64,000 bases of DNA from Porphyra umbilicalis (lineage: Eukaryota; Rhodophyta; Bangiophyceae; Bangiales; Bangiaceae): assembly GCA_002049455.2 (NCBI GenBank), contig KV918797.1, positions 248,001 to 312,000 of the forward strand, given 5' to 3'. Below, one piece after another: positions 44,786-57,052 of the stretch. The notes beneath the pieces were generated by a model. It did not search any database. It was not told the DNA's origin and saw only the letters and a program-made list of their open reading frames with translations. The position numbers and the translations under genes are program-made. Positions within the stretch are counted from its first letter, which is position 1. Each line of letters starts with the position of its first letter.

Positions 44786-45903
44786 GGGTTGGCAAAGCGG
44801 CAGGGAGCCAAGGCGGCAGTTAAAGCGGCCAGGCGCCAAGCCAAGCGGCAGCGCGGTGACTAAGAGGCAGCACGGCGGCCAAGCGGCAGACCAGAAGAGG
44901 TGTAAGCGGCCGTGCCGGCGGCCGCCAAGCGGCGCAGGGGTGAAGGTGGACCAAAGGGGTCCGACGGTAGAGTGGTGACGACGGGTGGGTCGGCGCGCGC
45001 AGGAGCGTGGGACGGCAACGTGGCCGTGAGGGATTCAAAGCAGCGCTTCAGTGTGCCAGAGGCGAGTGTGGGCCACGGTGAGTCTGCGCGTGCGCTGGCA
45101 TCCGCCTGTAGGTGTGTGCGTGGGTGCAATGCAAAGACACGTCCTCGCAAGCACTGAGCCGGTGTTAGTGTGGAAGGCCAGGCCCTGCGCCGTGTCGATG
45201 GTTCTGAGCGGTTACTCGTCCCGAGCCAGGCGCTGCCGGGTCGACAAAAGGGGGTGCCGACGCCACTGCGTGGCCCAAGCCACGCGCTGTTGGGTCGCAA
45301 AGGAGATGCTGACACGCGGACCCGGGTCCCCCAGGGAGCATTCTGAGGCCCTTGGTTTTCGGCCCCCCAGACCATGGGCCGTTTCTAGCGAGATCGATGG
45401 ACCGCGTGCGTCACTCTGGGCGCCTGGAGCGGCCGAATGGAGTGCTTTCCAGGGACCCAAATTGAATCCTCTGAGCGACACTGAGCCTGGGCCCAACACC
45501 CTCCGTTCGAGGCCCATGCTGGGCCAGAACTGACCGACCGACCACCGCTTATGGATCTCGCAATATTGATTTCAGGGCCCCACTCGAGGCCCTTATTGTG
45601 GAGCCTGTGCACGGGATCACGGTCCAAGATACACTGGACCCACACCTGTGTGAATAATCAGCCAGCAACAAAAGGAATGAGCACGTTACCTGCCGTGTGC
45701 GAGACGCGGCCTGGGAGCTGCGGCAGTGGACAGCGCACACAGGCGCGTGATACCATCGCTCGAGTCCGAGGATGTGATGGAGCAAGGCACGCCACACACT
45801 CGGAAAGAAAGCCGGCGCACAAGGAACAAGATCTCGAACCGCACACGTGCCCGAAGATATTTCGCTGATGACAGCAGTGTCAGCGCGCCACCAACACTCT
45901 TCC
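44786..45903. other. Stretch without a recognisable gene
   Basis: It starts with purine-rich GCGGCAG-type short repeats (about 44800-44930) that continue the region upstream of the twin-cysteine gene before C2 split it. The rest is GC-rich with no domain in any frame. It could hold the original promoter of that gene. Confidence 0.35.
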
Positions 45904-46631
45904 TGTGAAAACACGCTCAGCCCACCCCACCCAGTTTGCGGGAGGGCGAGCCAAACCGTGTCACCGGGTAGTCCTGTCGGGGAATACCCGCCCCCGAAGA
46001 AGACCCCGAAGAGCACACACGCACGGTGTCGACCGGGGGAAGGCGCCCCGAGCGACAAACACGAGTTGTGTGACCGGAAGTTTACTTGCCCGCGTGGAAG
46101 GCCTCGAGGCGACACTCACGCCTCGGCCTCTTATCCCATCCGTTCCCCTCGGACCCTCGGAAGACCCTCCTCAGACACCCTCAAAGGACCCTCGGAAAAC
46201 CCTTCTCAGACACCCTCAAAGGACCCTCGGAAAACCCTCCTCAGACACCATCAAAGGACCCTCGGAAAACCCTCCCCTCAGGGCCCACGGGGCCCATAAC
46301 CCGGAGGACGGCCAAAGCTTCGAATACCGCCTTGAGTAGAGGCGGGGGAAGGGTGCTACGTGACGCCCTCGCGGCGCCCCGGGGTCAGGGGCGCGAAGAA
46401 ACGGAAGTCGATAATCCAAGTTGGGTTTACACAAAATTAGGCCCTTGAGTAGGCGCCTGCTCGGGGAAGTTACGAAGCTTAGGGAAGTATTGGGGTTGCG
46501 GTTGTGGTTGGTGAGGCACGAGGTGATCACAAGTGGGTCGCCAACGGAACAATTTGAAAAATGTGTTAGTGGGGCATATCTCTGAGGAATCTTGTTCCCC
46601 GAGTGTGGGGGCCATGCGACGGACCGTCACA
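45904..46631 (-). repeat. G3 LTR, left copy (3' LTR of G3)
   Basis: 728 bases. On the plus strand it begins TGTGAAAACACGCTCAGCC and ends GACCGTCACA. The middle (about 46017-46560) appears identical to the right copy, but both ends differ clearly. Confidence 0.85.
46151..46275. repeat. 35-bp tandem repeats in the left G3 LTR
   Basis: Three full units and one partial unit, each starting GGACCCTCGGAA and containing CTCAGACACC. They occur identically in the right LTR, so they belong to the LTR itself and are not a CRISPR array. Confidence 0.9.
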
Positions 46632-49600
46632 ATTCGCTCTGTGAAAGGGGTCGCCGTCCCGGCGGCCCAGAGCCAGGGGGGCGAGCCCGCACGAGTGTGC
46701 CGGGCGGTCCAGGATGGCTAGCCGCCGGACTCTCCAGTGTGAGGCCCGGGTGCTGCCCCGGTCCTTTCCAGCGATTGCCGCCCGGGATCGTGGGGGCGCC
46801 CCCGCCGGGCCAAGAAGGTAAGCGCCGTCGCCGTACGGTGGACACCGCGGCGAGGGCCAAGGGTGCGGCCGCGTGTCCGGGGCGGGCCTGCTAACCGTGC
46901 CCGGTGGGGCAACAGTGGGGGAATCCCAGTATGGCACCCCCCGCCCCCCCACCTGGGGGGTTGTCTTGCGGGCCCCCCCCCCCAGTAGGGATGTGGCGGT
47001 CGGGGGTCCCCAGTTGGAAGGGGCGTGGCCCCTCAGCTGTGGACAGCACACCCCCGGGGGCCGTCCCAAAATATCCCGATCCGGGCCAGCAAGGGAATGA
47101 CCTGTCCAGATCTCGGGGAGATTGGATCCGGTCGGGGGCGGGGCTTTTCCCAAGTGGTTTTCCCAGCCCCCCTACTACTTGTCTGAACTTTTCGCTTTGG
47201 AGGGATTTATCTGTTTGGCGCATTTGGGGTGGCTACTTTGGCCACCGGCGTTCGATTTGGGAGGGGTTTATTGACAGCGGGGACGTCGTCCCCGTCGCCG
47301 TTTGATAAAACGAACTGTGCTTTGGACGACGATTCCCCCCTGGGCTTTTCCGTGATCCTCTCCCCGCACGAGGGGGAAGGCTGGGCTGTGGGTTGTTTTC
47401 CGGGGCAGTTCCTTCGACGGACCGAGCTGATCTAAAGGTCACTTCGGCTGGACGACGAACCAACGGGGTGGTGTCAAGAACCGCTACAATTTCTGGTGGA
47501 GTAGCAGGGGATTCTGGCCGTTGCCACGCCCGTACTGGGTAGCCGGTTCCCCGATCGTCTGTTGGTTTGTGAGTTCAAGGCGACGTGGATCTCCGCGTCG
47601 GTCTGTCGTCGATTACCGTTCGGCCACTACGATGGCGTCGCCGTCCGACATCCCCAAGTCGAACGCGATCGCTAGCGGTATGCCGGCGGGTACATCCGCG
47701 GTGACCCCAGCGGTCGCTGCAACAGGAGGATCCGCGGCCGGATCAGGGATTCCCTTCACTCCGCTACGGCCATTGGCGGACCTCGTGGGCGAAACGGTTC
47801 GTCGGATCCCGCCGAGGGCCGGTGCCTTCCTCCCTGGACGTCACGACGAACGGACGGGATTGGTGAATCAAGATCGTGATCCGGCGACGCCTTTAGCGAT
47901 GGCCGATCTTGACACGGCGCTGTCGACGTTCCGCGAGTCGTTATTGGCCGACGTTTCTCGGGTCATCGCGGCGAGCCCCGCGGGCTCTGCTCAAAATGCA
48001 CCCCGCCGAGGTTCTCCAGTGGACACGCGGAAGAGCCGCAGCAAAGGGAAGTCACGGCGTCACCGTAGTCCCTCGTCGTCATCGTCGTCTTCATCTTCCT
48101 CGCCGTCGCCGGCGACAACCGACGACGACGACGACCACTTGGGGTGCAAGGTGGGGTCCGGCAAGTTGGCGGTCCTCGAGTGCCAGGACGATCGCTTCGC
48201 GGGCGTCCTTGACTACGGATCGTACCGCCTACGGAACCGTCACTCGACCTACGGGGCGTCGCAGGCCCGCAAGATGGGACGGACGGCCAAGAATATGAAG
48301 TTCTCCTTCGGGGGGACCCCGATGTTCAACGGGAAGGAACCCCTCAAGGTCTTCTCGTGGCTCCGAAAGTTCGTCAAGGCCTGCGATGACAACGACGTGT
48401 CCGAGGGGATCGGTTTGTACCTAATTCGCAACTTCCTCGCGGGCGACGCTGAGACGTGGTTCACTCGGAACCTACCGGGGTCGGATATCGCGGGCGGACG
48501 GGGCTCGCTGGGATCTTTTCCCGCGGCGGTCAATTGGCTGTTGTCGACCTACGCGGAGCCGCACGCTTTGGGGCTGTCGCAGGACAATTTTAGCCGGGCG
48601 GCGCTCGTGGACATCGAGGGTGTGGATGCCTTTGCGGTACGTCTACGGAGCCTCGATGAGCTTTGCGGCAACATCCACTCCGAGGGGACGATGAAACAGC
48701 AGCTGATTCAAGGCCTACCGGAGTATCTACGGACGGACGCTTTCATGTACAACTCGGCGCAACGAAGCTACCAGCAGTTGTCGACCTACGTGGCGGGGAA
48801 ATATCGGGCCGCCAAGGACGTCATGGCGTTGGCCAACCGGGGGTCCTCTGGGGGATCTTCGCAAGAGGGCCAGACGTCGACGGGACCCCGGGGCCTCTCG
48901 GTCAACCGCCTCGAGTCACCGTGGGACGCGGATGACACGGCCACGCACGGGACGGTCGCGGTGCTCCCATCGGGTACCCCGGGGTTCCGCACGGTTGGTG
49001 CATCGCCTTTCCCTCGACGAGAGGCCCCGACGGGTCCCCCGCTGTGCTACATGTGTTGGACGCGTTGGCAGAGGGTGCCTGATTGCAAGATCCTGACGGA
49101 CAAGCAGAGGGACCTCGTGCGAGCCGCGAGGAACAATTTCCTGCGACAGAGGAACCGGGGGGCGGACCCCGCACAAGATCGCACGTCCGTCGTGGCCCTG
49201 CTGTGGGTCGACCTGCTGGGCGGCGCGGAGCCGACGAAGACGGATGGGGGTGATGTCCCGCCCGTGGCAACCCCGGCCAAGGGGCGCCGCGTGGCGGGAA
49301 ACACCTCGGGGGGGTGGCCTCGCCATCCCCCTCAATCCCCCCTGTCCGCCCCAACTCCCCGGTTGCCCCCCGTCGTGTTACGTTTGCCTCCCCGGGGGTA
49401 AGCGCGACGTGGCCCGTCCCGGCCCGATGTCCCTGTCGTCGTGGGCGATTCCGCCCGCGGTTTAAGAGGACGCTGTTGCTGTTACGCAAGGAGAATTTTG
49501 AGATCGGGGCCTCGTACCAGTTGGCGCCGTGGCAGACCCCCGCCCCCACAAGGGCGGTGGTCGACACGGGCGCCGGGCCCAGTGTGATCCGCGCAAATAT

Positions 49601-50450
49601 GTTGCCCGAGGGGTTGAACGAGTACTCGTCGCGGGCGCCGCCCCGGACCCAAGTGAGTGACGCCTTGGGGGAGCTGCTCAAGGTGAACATGGAGGTGTCC
49701 CTGACCATCTACGTCGGGGGGACCGCCATGGAGTATTACTTCCTCGTGGTCAAGTCGCTGTCGGTGCCGCTCATCCTCTGGTGGGACTTCCAGCGGAGCT
49801 ACGTGGACACCATCTCCCCCAAGACGCAGACGATCAAGTGGGACGGTGGCACTTTCACGGTGGCGGTGCGGAGTTGGACGGGGAACACGCGGCCCGCGCC
49901 CCCGCGCCGAGGAAACAAGCGGAAGGCCCAAGTTGGGGCTATGCGGCTTCGACAAGGGGTGACCGTGGGTCCGCGGTGCATCCAGGCGGACCAAGTGTGG
50001 TGCAGCGTCAAGGGGGTCCACCTAGTGCGGGAACGCCCCGTCCAAATGAGCCGACGAAAGGTGCTGTTGCACAACGCCGTCGTGGAATTCTCCCCCAACG
50101 CCCCGCGGTCCCTCTACCTAACGAACATCGGGGATGTGCCGGTCCACCTGACCAAGGGGTATGTCGTCGGTACCGCGACGGCATACAATGGGCCGCTCCA
50201 CGTCGTCGCGGATGAGGAGAAACCGGGGGCAGTCCTGACGATGGTGGTGGACACCCGTGGCATTCCCGACGATGAGGTCAAGACGGGCCACCAACCCGAG
50301 GAGGGGCCGGGCCCCTCGGACCGGGGGTCGGCCCAGGAGTACCCGGGGGACCACTCGGGCTACGACCAGTTCGGTGGGTACGTCGGCGACGGCCACCTGC
50401 ACTCGCCGGGTGGAAGGTAGGTACCCTGGTTTGAGTGGGGCGCCGGGGCG
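46632..50450 (+). mobile_element. Partial Ty3/gypsy element G2 inside G3
   Basis: A plus-strand gypsy part. About 46632-47488 probably contains its 5' LTR or leader, ending CCGCTACA. A primer-site-like sequence follows at 47494-47510, then gag from the ATG at 47632 (Ser-rich region near 48.08 kb; capsid-like segment with LRKFVKACDDNDVSEG at 48.36-48.41 kb) and a retroviral-type protease (VVDTGAGPSVIRANML near 49.56-49.61 kb). Reverse transcriptase and integrase are absent; the sequence runs out near 50.45 kb against the end of G3. Its capsid region is clearly related to that of G3 but not the same family. It is broken and truncated. Confidence 0.7.
47494..47510 (+). promoter_or_regulatory. 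G2 primer-site-like sequence
   Basis: TGGTGGAGTAGCAGGGG, starting with the TGG expected for pairing with a tRNA CCA end. It helps to place the end of the G2 LTR at about 47488. Confidence 0.55.
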
Positions 50451-50721
50451 CTGAGTTATGGGTTGCCCGGCGCCAATGGTGCTTGTCCCTAGTTGGGTTG
50501 GATCCATTGTCGGGGGTGTGTGCGAGAGGTACCCCGTGCTGGGGGTTTTTAGTTGCATTATACCCTTCTTCTCATCGTGAGCCGGTGCCGCGCACAGTGC
50601 TGGCGGACCTTCTCAGCCGGGAGGTCCTCCAGATAGTGCCAGGAGTCCTCCCGGGGTCCATACCCGAACCACCTGACCTTCAGCATGAGTCTGCATGGTC
50701 ACTGACGTAGTGTCGTAGTTG
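50451..50721. other. Junction between G2 and G3
   Basis: About 270 bases between the truncated plus-strand G2 and the truncated minus-strand integrase of G3. I find no LTR end and no coding segment. It is probably a deletion or rearrangement scar. Confidence 0.4.
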
Positions 50722-53700
50722 CTAAAGTAAGGTCTTACTAAACCGTTCGACCTGCCCATGAGTCTGGGTGTGATAAGGGGTGGCATAGTTAGTGTCAATA
50801 CCCAGGGTCTTGAGCACCCCTTGCCAGAGTACGGCAGCGAATTGGGGTCCGTTATCCGACAGAATTGAATCGGGGATCCCACAGCCAGCAACCCACGTGT
50901 CGAAGAATGCGCTGAGAACATCCAGAGCCGTGATGTCTCGAAGCGGGACCGCCCGAGTGACCTTAGTAAATCGGTCACAAATAACGAGGATACACTTATA
51001 TTCTTCGAGGGTCCTCGGCAGGGGGCCAAGTAAGTCAATGGCCAGTGCTGCGAAGGGTTCCGTCGCGGGGAACAACCTCGTGAACGCTTTACTCTCCGTA
51101 CCCATGAGCCGGTTCTTTGCACAGGTGGGGCAAGCTGCCACCCATCCGAACACATCCATCGCCAGCGAGGGCCAGAAGCATTGGTTCCGCAGGGTCCGGT
51201 ACATGCGTGACCCACCTGGATGCGCAGCCAAGGGGGAGGAGTGCTCCGCCGGTAATACGTCCTTGACTAGGGACTGGGGGACCAGTTTCTGCTGGGTCCC
51301 CTCGCGGTGTCCGCGAAGGCACAACAACCCGTCTGCGTTCTCGTAGAAGCGCATTGTCGTGGGGGTGTCAAGCAATTTCTTGAACCCCTGACAGAACTCG
51401 TCTGTCGCCTGCTTCTGGACTAGTTCGCCCAGGGATATGCGGGCGGTCTTCCTGTTCTCGGGGGGACGGGGTTCGAGTACCGCCCCCGATAGAGTGGTCA
51501 CCCCAACTGTGGGGATCTCCTGGAAGATGGGTCCCGTATCCAGCCCCTCAGTCGGAACGCGGGACAGTGCGTCGGCCACCGCGTGTTGGGGGCCGGGCTT
51601 GTACTCCACATCATAGTCGAACTCCGAGAGGAGGATGCGCCAACGATTGAGTCGATTGTTGGTGCAGGCCGTGGTGGTGAGTATCCACTTCAGTGCCTTG
51701 TGGTCACACCAGATGAGGAACTTGGTGCCTTCGATGTAGGGTCGTAGTAAACCGACCGCCCACACCACACCTAGTCCCTCAATCTCGGTGATGGTGTAGT
51801 TCTTCTCCGCCGGCAGTAGGCCCTTACTGAAGTAGCCTACGGGCAGGTACGTACCATCGGGTTGCTGCTGTAGTAGGCAGCACCCTAGCTTGTCGTAGCT
51901 AGCATCCATGGCGATGATGTACTTCTTCCTTGCGCAATATCGCGAGGATGGGCGGGTGGCATAGCTGTTCGCGTAGATTGTCGAACGCGTTCTGCTCCTC
52001 CGGGGTTGGGGGACTCAACCGCTTCGGAAGCTTCACGCTGTTCAAGTTGTTCAGCGGCTTTGCGGTCTTAGCGAAGTCAACCGTGAACCGACGGTCGACA
52101 TTGCACATACCCAAGAAAATCCTTAGTTGAGTTTGGGTCTGGGGGAAGCTGGCATTCTTGATGGCCTTGAGGTTCTTCTCCTTCACACTCAAGCGTACAT
52201 GGCCAAGGTTCTCCACCTCGTCATTAAAGAGGTGGAACTTCTGGGCCTTGAGGGTGACCCGGTGCTTCCCGAGTAAGGTGAGCACCGTGTCCAAGTGGGA
52301 CAGGTGCGACTCTGCATCAGCGGAGAAGATGATGAGGTCGTCTAAGTAGACGAGAACATTCTGCCACTTGACTCGGGATAGGATCATGTCAATAGCCCGC
52401 TGGAAAGTGTCAGGGGCATTGCACAGGCCAAACGGAAGACGCGTACACTGGTACGTCCCACAGTGGCAAGTGAATGCCGTCTTCGGCTTATCCTACTCGG
52501 CTAGGGGGATCTGCCAGTACCCCGCGTTGCAGTCCAACGTGGAGAAGAACTGTGCATCCCCTAAGGAGTCGAGGCAGTCGTCAATCCGGGGTAATGGATA
52601 CGAGTCGCGTACTGTGCGCTCGTTCAACTGCCGATAGTCGATGCAGAACCGGCGACTTCCGTCGGGCTTTGGCATGAGTACCACCGGGCTAGCCCATTCA
52701 CTCTGGCTGGGATCTATAACTTCGAGATTGAGAATTCGGTTGACTTGGGCCTTGATGAGTTACCTAGTTCGGGGACCCATCCGGTAGGGGTTGAGCCGGA
52801 CGGGCTTGGAGCCCGGCTTCAACTCGATCCGGTGCTCCGTGGCCTTGATGGAGCCCAAGTGCCCTCTCCAGAGGGCTCGGTGCTTCTCCAGTAGGTCGAG
52901 CACTTGAGGCCGCAGCCCCTCGGGCACGGTCGAAGTATGAACGTGGGGCTACTTCACGGGGTCCGTCGCGTCGGGCGCGGTGGTCGGGCTGCGGCTGAGT
53001 GCAGCCCAGTCCTCTAGGGATATGGCAGCTACCATACCGGAGTAGATCGCCATATGCCCCATGACCATGCCCTTGGGGAGTCGCTTACTCGTATTCCCCT
53101 GATGGGTTGCCTCCATCCACCACGTATGGTTGGCGGTGCAGTCCATGGTGCCAGTTGCAACCTACACGCGGTGGCGCTCACACACTCGAAGGCGCTGGGT
53201 GATAACCCCATTCCCTTGGAATGACGTCTGTACTGAGACGTATCCCCGGGACCGTGGGGGTAGGACCACCTCGTGTGCCAGGCGCACGTTGGTGTCCGCC
53301 TCACTAGCGGCCCCCGTCTGGGGTTGGTCCGCCCGAGAATACGACACCGTCTGACCCCGAAGGAGGATGGGGACCCTACATCCGTTTAGTAATCCGATGT
53401 ACCCCTTGGGCCCGCAAATGTCGGGGACATGGACGTCAGTGTAGTCGGTCCCTAGGAGTAGAGGGACCGCCATGCCACGCACTACCCCACACGTGACTGG
53501 GGTGGAGTAAGAGCCGACTCGCACCGTAAGAGTCACGGTGCCCGTGATGCGAAGGAGTCCCCCATTCATGTCAAACAACTGGGCGGTCGCCGCTTCTGAG
53601 GGCGCCACCTCCATCTCCGGGGGGAGAAGCGCTTCCCGTACTAGGGAGACGCACGACCCCGTGTCGACTATGACGCGGAGGGCAAACTCGCGCCTCGCTT

Positions 53701-56300
53701 CTAGCCAGACGGGACTGGCCACCTGGTAGTTGGACCCTGTCAGGATGGCCACCACATTCTGGCCGCCAACCACCTTCGGGAGGGGTGCGTCCCGGGGGCG
53801 GATCCCCTTAGGTCGGGATAGGATGCGTACCGGCATCACATCCACGTCCCGGGTTTGGTCCACCGGTTGCCGCGAAGAGGGCCCAACACTGGTGGTTATT
53901 CGTTTCCCTCCTCGGACTCAGAGGATGTGGCGGGTACGCACTCGGGCTCGGTCTGCGGTTCCCCCTTCTCAAGCGGCGTCGACTCCTCGCCGCTTGAGCT
54001 GGAGCCCTCGTGAGGAGTGGCATCGGCTACTCGCCGGCCCACTGGCGGGGTATCGCGGGAGCCTGAGGATGTCCCGAGAGGGGACCACCGACTGGCTATG
54101 GCCAGTCTGTCGCGTAGGCGTGCGTCCAAGTCGGGGCACACCTCGGCCAAATGACGCACCTTGCCACACTGCCAGCAAGGGTACTCTCCCGCCCGGAGTT
54201 TGGGTCGGGAAGACTCATCCCTCGGTCGGGGTCGGTAGCGCGGGTTGTCTATGCCGCCGGGAGTCGAGTCGCTCGGGGCCTTTGGTCGAGACCCATCGTA
54301 CCGGGGGCCCGGAGTTGGGGCACCCACCGCTCCGACGGTCCGGACGGGGGCGTCCCGCGGTTGGTATCCTCGCGTTCCCCCGGTGACCCGGGCAAAGTCG
54401 GCCGCACGAGCTTGCCGCCGGAGCCGGGCCTCCTCCGCGAGCGCTTCCTGCTCCTTGTTCCGCTCCTTGTGCTGCTCAAGGCCTAGCCAGCGGCGTTCGT
54501 CACCCTCAGTCTGGGTGACGCGGGCCAGCTCCGCCATAGTCATGCCGGGGGTGTTGCGCTCGCGCACCGTGGCGCGCGCAGCGCGGTGGACACCTTCCAC
54601 AAAGCGCCCCTTGAGGGCGCTCTCCCCGTACATGAACCCGCACTCGGTGTTGAGGCGGCGGAGGCGCTCGGCGAAGGACACCTCGTCCTCGTCAACCCGT
54701 TGGACCGCGACGTTCAGGGTCTCGACTAGAGTAGCCACCGAGGCCTCGTCGACGTGACGCGGGATCATCCAGTTGTTGAGCTCCAGGTAAGAAGTTACCT
54801 CGCCGGGATTACCCGCCCGGCGAGTGGGCATAAGCATCATCACCTCTGACTTCAGAGGTTCCTGCGTGAAGTCTTGAAGGATGTAGAAGGCCTCGCCTTC
54901 GGAGATGTTGTTGTCGTCACAGGCCTTGGCAAATTTGCGCAAAAACTGGAAGACCTTGGCCGGGGGGGAACCATCCCATTCGACGCTCACCCCGAAGGAC
55001 TGAGCCACTTCAGAGTACGGGCCTGGCGCCGCGTATAGGCAACCAACTTGTTGTCTAGCGCGTAGGTCTCACAATCGAACATCACCCGGTGGTGCGGGTG
55101 GTTCACCTCAATCTTGGGCGGCACCACTCGAGTTGGGGGTGTCGGGGTGGTTCGAGTAGGCCACCCCGCTGCCTTGAGTAGGCCACCCCTCTGCCTCCGG
55201 ACCAATCGCGGAGGAGAGTTGCGTCCGGAACCCCGGGTCAATACCCCGGGGTAACTCTCGCGCCGCTCCCCCGCCTTGCTCACCCTGCGCCGATTCAGGA
55301 GTCGGTTGGGGCCTCGGGTCAATACCCCGAGTGCCCTCCTTCACCGTCGACGGCGTGGGGGTAGCACGGAGCGCAGCAAGTAGGGCCGAAACAGCTGACT
55401 CGTCCCCCGAGCGGGAGACGTCAGTAGTCGAAGACGACGACAAGTTGTCGCGTCGGCCCCGACGAGCAGAGCGTCGGGCTCGGCCCCGCCGCTCAGCGGG
55501 CCTGGGCGTAGAGCCCCTCAACATCGTAACTAGCGATCGGGTAACTTCGGACCGAACGACCTCGGCCACGGCGTCTCGCCACTCGAGACCCTGGCCATCC
55601 CTGGCACCCTGTGAGCCTGGGGGAGCACGACTAGTGCTCCCGCCTGCAGGCTCCCGTGTCGATCCTGGCATCGCCTCCCCCTCCCAAGCACCGAGAGGGG
55701 ATCTCCCACCGGGCCCGAAGGCCGGAAGACCGATACCGTGGGTCCCGGCGCTGTGCTCAAGCGCCAGGGCCCCTTTGGCACTTCGTGAACCTGGGGGAGC
55801 ACGACTAAAGCTCCTACCCGCAGGTTCCCCTGCCGGTCATGGCACAGACCCACCGCCGCACTTGGTAACGTCGGGCAGCTGTCCTTCGCCGAAATGAGTG
55901 CCAGCATCCGACAGGACCGCCTCGGGGTGAGTACTACCTGAGGGGGCACCAGTCGGGAGGCGAGTCCCAGTTGGATCGAGGCCCGGGGGCAGGGGCTGGA
56001 ACAAAGTCCGCTTTCTGCGGGCACCCGCAGCCGTGGTGCCGGCACTTATGTGGCGATCGTCAACCGACGATCCGCCTCCGGGGGGGGTAATCTCATCCGC
56101 CCCGGCACCAGGCACCTCGACACCAGGGGGGTCTCTATTTCCCCTCCCATCGGCCATCGACCCGGCCGGATTCAGCCAAACCTGGCGTTGCGGGGTGCTG
56201 CCCGCAGCTCTAGGCACCAAGGGGAGGAGGACCAACTAGGTTTCCCCCAAGGCGTGTTGGCGCACCGCCACCATCCCGAGAAAGGTTGAGTTGCCTGCCT

Positions 56301-56317
56301 CCCCTGCTGCTGCACCA
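56301..56317 (-). promoter_or_regulatory. G3 primer-site-like sequence
   Basis: On the minus strand TGGTGCAGCAGCAGGGG follows the 5' LTR of G3 after two bases. It supports the minus orientation of G3 and the LTR edge at 56320. Confidence 0.65.
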
Positions 56318-56319
56318 AA

Positions 56320-57047
56320 TGTGACAACACGCTCAGCCCCCGTCACGCAGTTGGGGGGAGGTCGAGCCAAACCGTGTCGCCGGGTAGTCCTGTTGGGGAA
56401 TACCCGCCCGGGAAGAAAACCCCGAAGAGCACACACGCACGGTGTCGACCGGGGGAAGGCGCCCCGAGCGACAAACACGAGTTGTGTGACCGGAAGTTTA
56501 CTTGCCCGCGTGGAAGGCCTCGAGGCGACACTCACGCCTCGGCCTCTTATCCCATCCGTTCCCCTCGGACCCTCGGAAGACCCTCCTCAGACACCCTCAA
56601 AGGACCCTCGGAAAACCCTTCTCAGACACCCTCAAAGGACCCTCGGAAAACCCTCCTCAGACACCATCAAAGGACCCTCGGAAAACCCTCCCCTCAGGGC
56701 CCACGGGGCCCATAACCCGGAGGACGGCCAAAGCTTCGAATACCGCCTTGAGTAGAGGCGGGGGAAGGGTGCTACGTGACGCCCTCGCGGCGCCCCGGGG
56801 TCAGGGGCGCGAAGAAACGGAAGTCGATAATCCAAGTTGGGTTTACACAAAATTAGGCCCTTGAGTAGGCGCCTGCTCGGGGAAGTTACGAAGCTTAGGG
56901 AAGTATTGGGGTTGCGGTTGTGGTTGGTGAGGCACGAGGTGATCACAAGTGGGTCGCCAACGGAACAATTTGAAAAATGTGTTAGTAGGGAATTTTTCCG
57001 GGGAATCTGGTTCCCCGAGTGTGGGGGCCAAGTGACGGACCGTCACA
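56320..57047 (-). repeat. G3 LTR, right copy (5' LTR of G3)
   Basis: 728 bases. On the plus strand it begins TGTGACAACACGCTCAGCC and ends GACCGTCACA. The last 16 bases contain the palindrome GTGACGG-A-CCGTCAC. Confidence 0.85.
56567..56691. repeat. 35-bp tandem repeats in the right G3 LTR
   Basis: The same three and a half units as at 46151-46275, with no difference that I can see. Repeats of this kind in LTRs often carry promoter or enhancer sites. Confidence 0.9.
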
Positions 57048-57052
57048 CTTTC

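Larger units (their letters stand above)
45904..57047 (-). mobile_element. Ty3/gypsy element G3 with an inserted gypsy part G2
   Basis: A minus-strand gypsy element framed by 728-bp LTRs, with flanks CTTCC (45899-45903) and CTTTC (57048-57052) that match at 4 of 5 bases. In reading direction: 5' LTR (57047-56320), primer-site-like sequence (56317-56301), gag (55.7-53.9 kb, with a CCHC-type CWQCGKVRHLAEVC near 54.17 kb), protease (VIVDTGSCVSL near 53.68 kb), reverse transcriptase (52.9-51.9 kb, with VYLDDLIIFSADAE), RNase H (51.9-51.5 kb) and integrase (51.25-50.72 kb, zinc segment and core). The integrase end is missing where it meets the oppositely oriented G2 sequence. It is broken, with several breaks and large losses. 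It is probably middle-aged by LTR difference, but the difference is very uneven. Confidence 0.75.

Noticed and set aside
46151-46275. CRISPR-like array
   Set aside because: The 35-bp units are directly adjacent with no spacers and lie in an LTR of a eukaryotic element.
45904-46631. This LTR as the 5' LTR of plus-strand G2
   Set aside because: No primer site follows it on the plus strand; the primer-like site of G2 lies 860 bases further on, and the minus-strand primer site next to the right copy fits G3.
47521-47631. Earlier start for the G2 gag frame
   Set aside because: The upstream codons have no ATG and overlap the primer-site region; the ATG at 47632 is the natural start.
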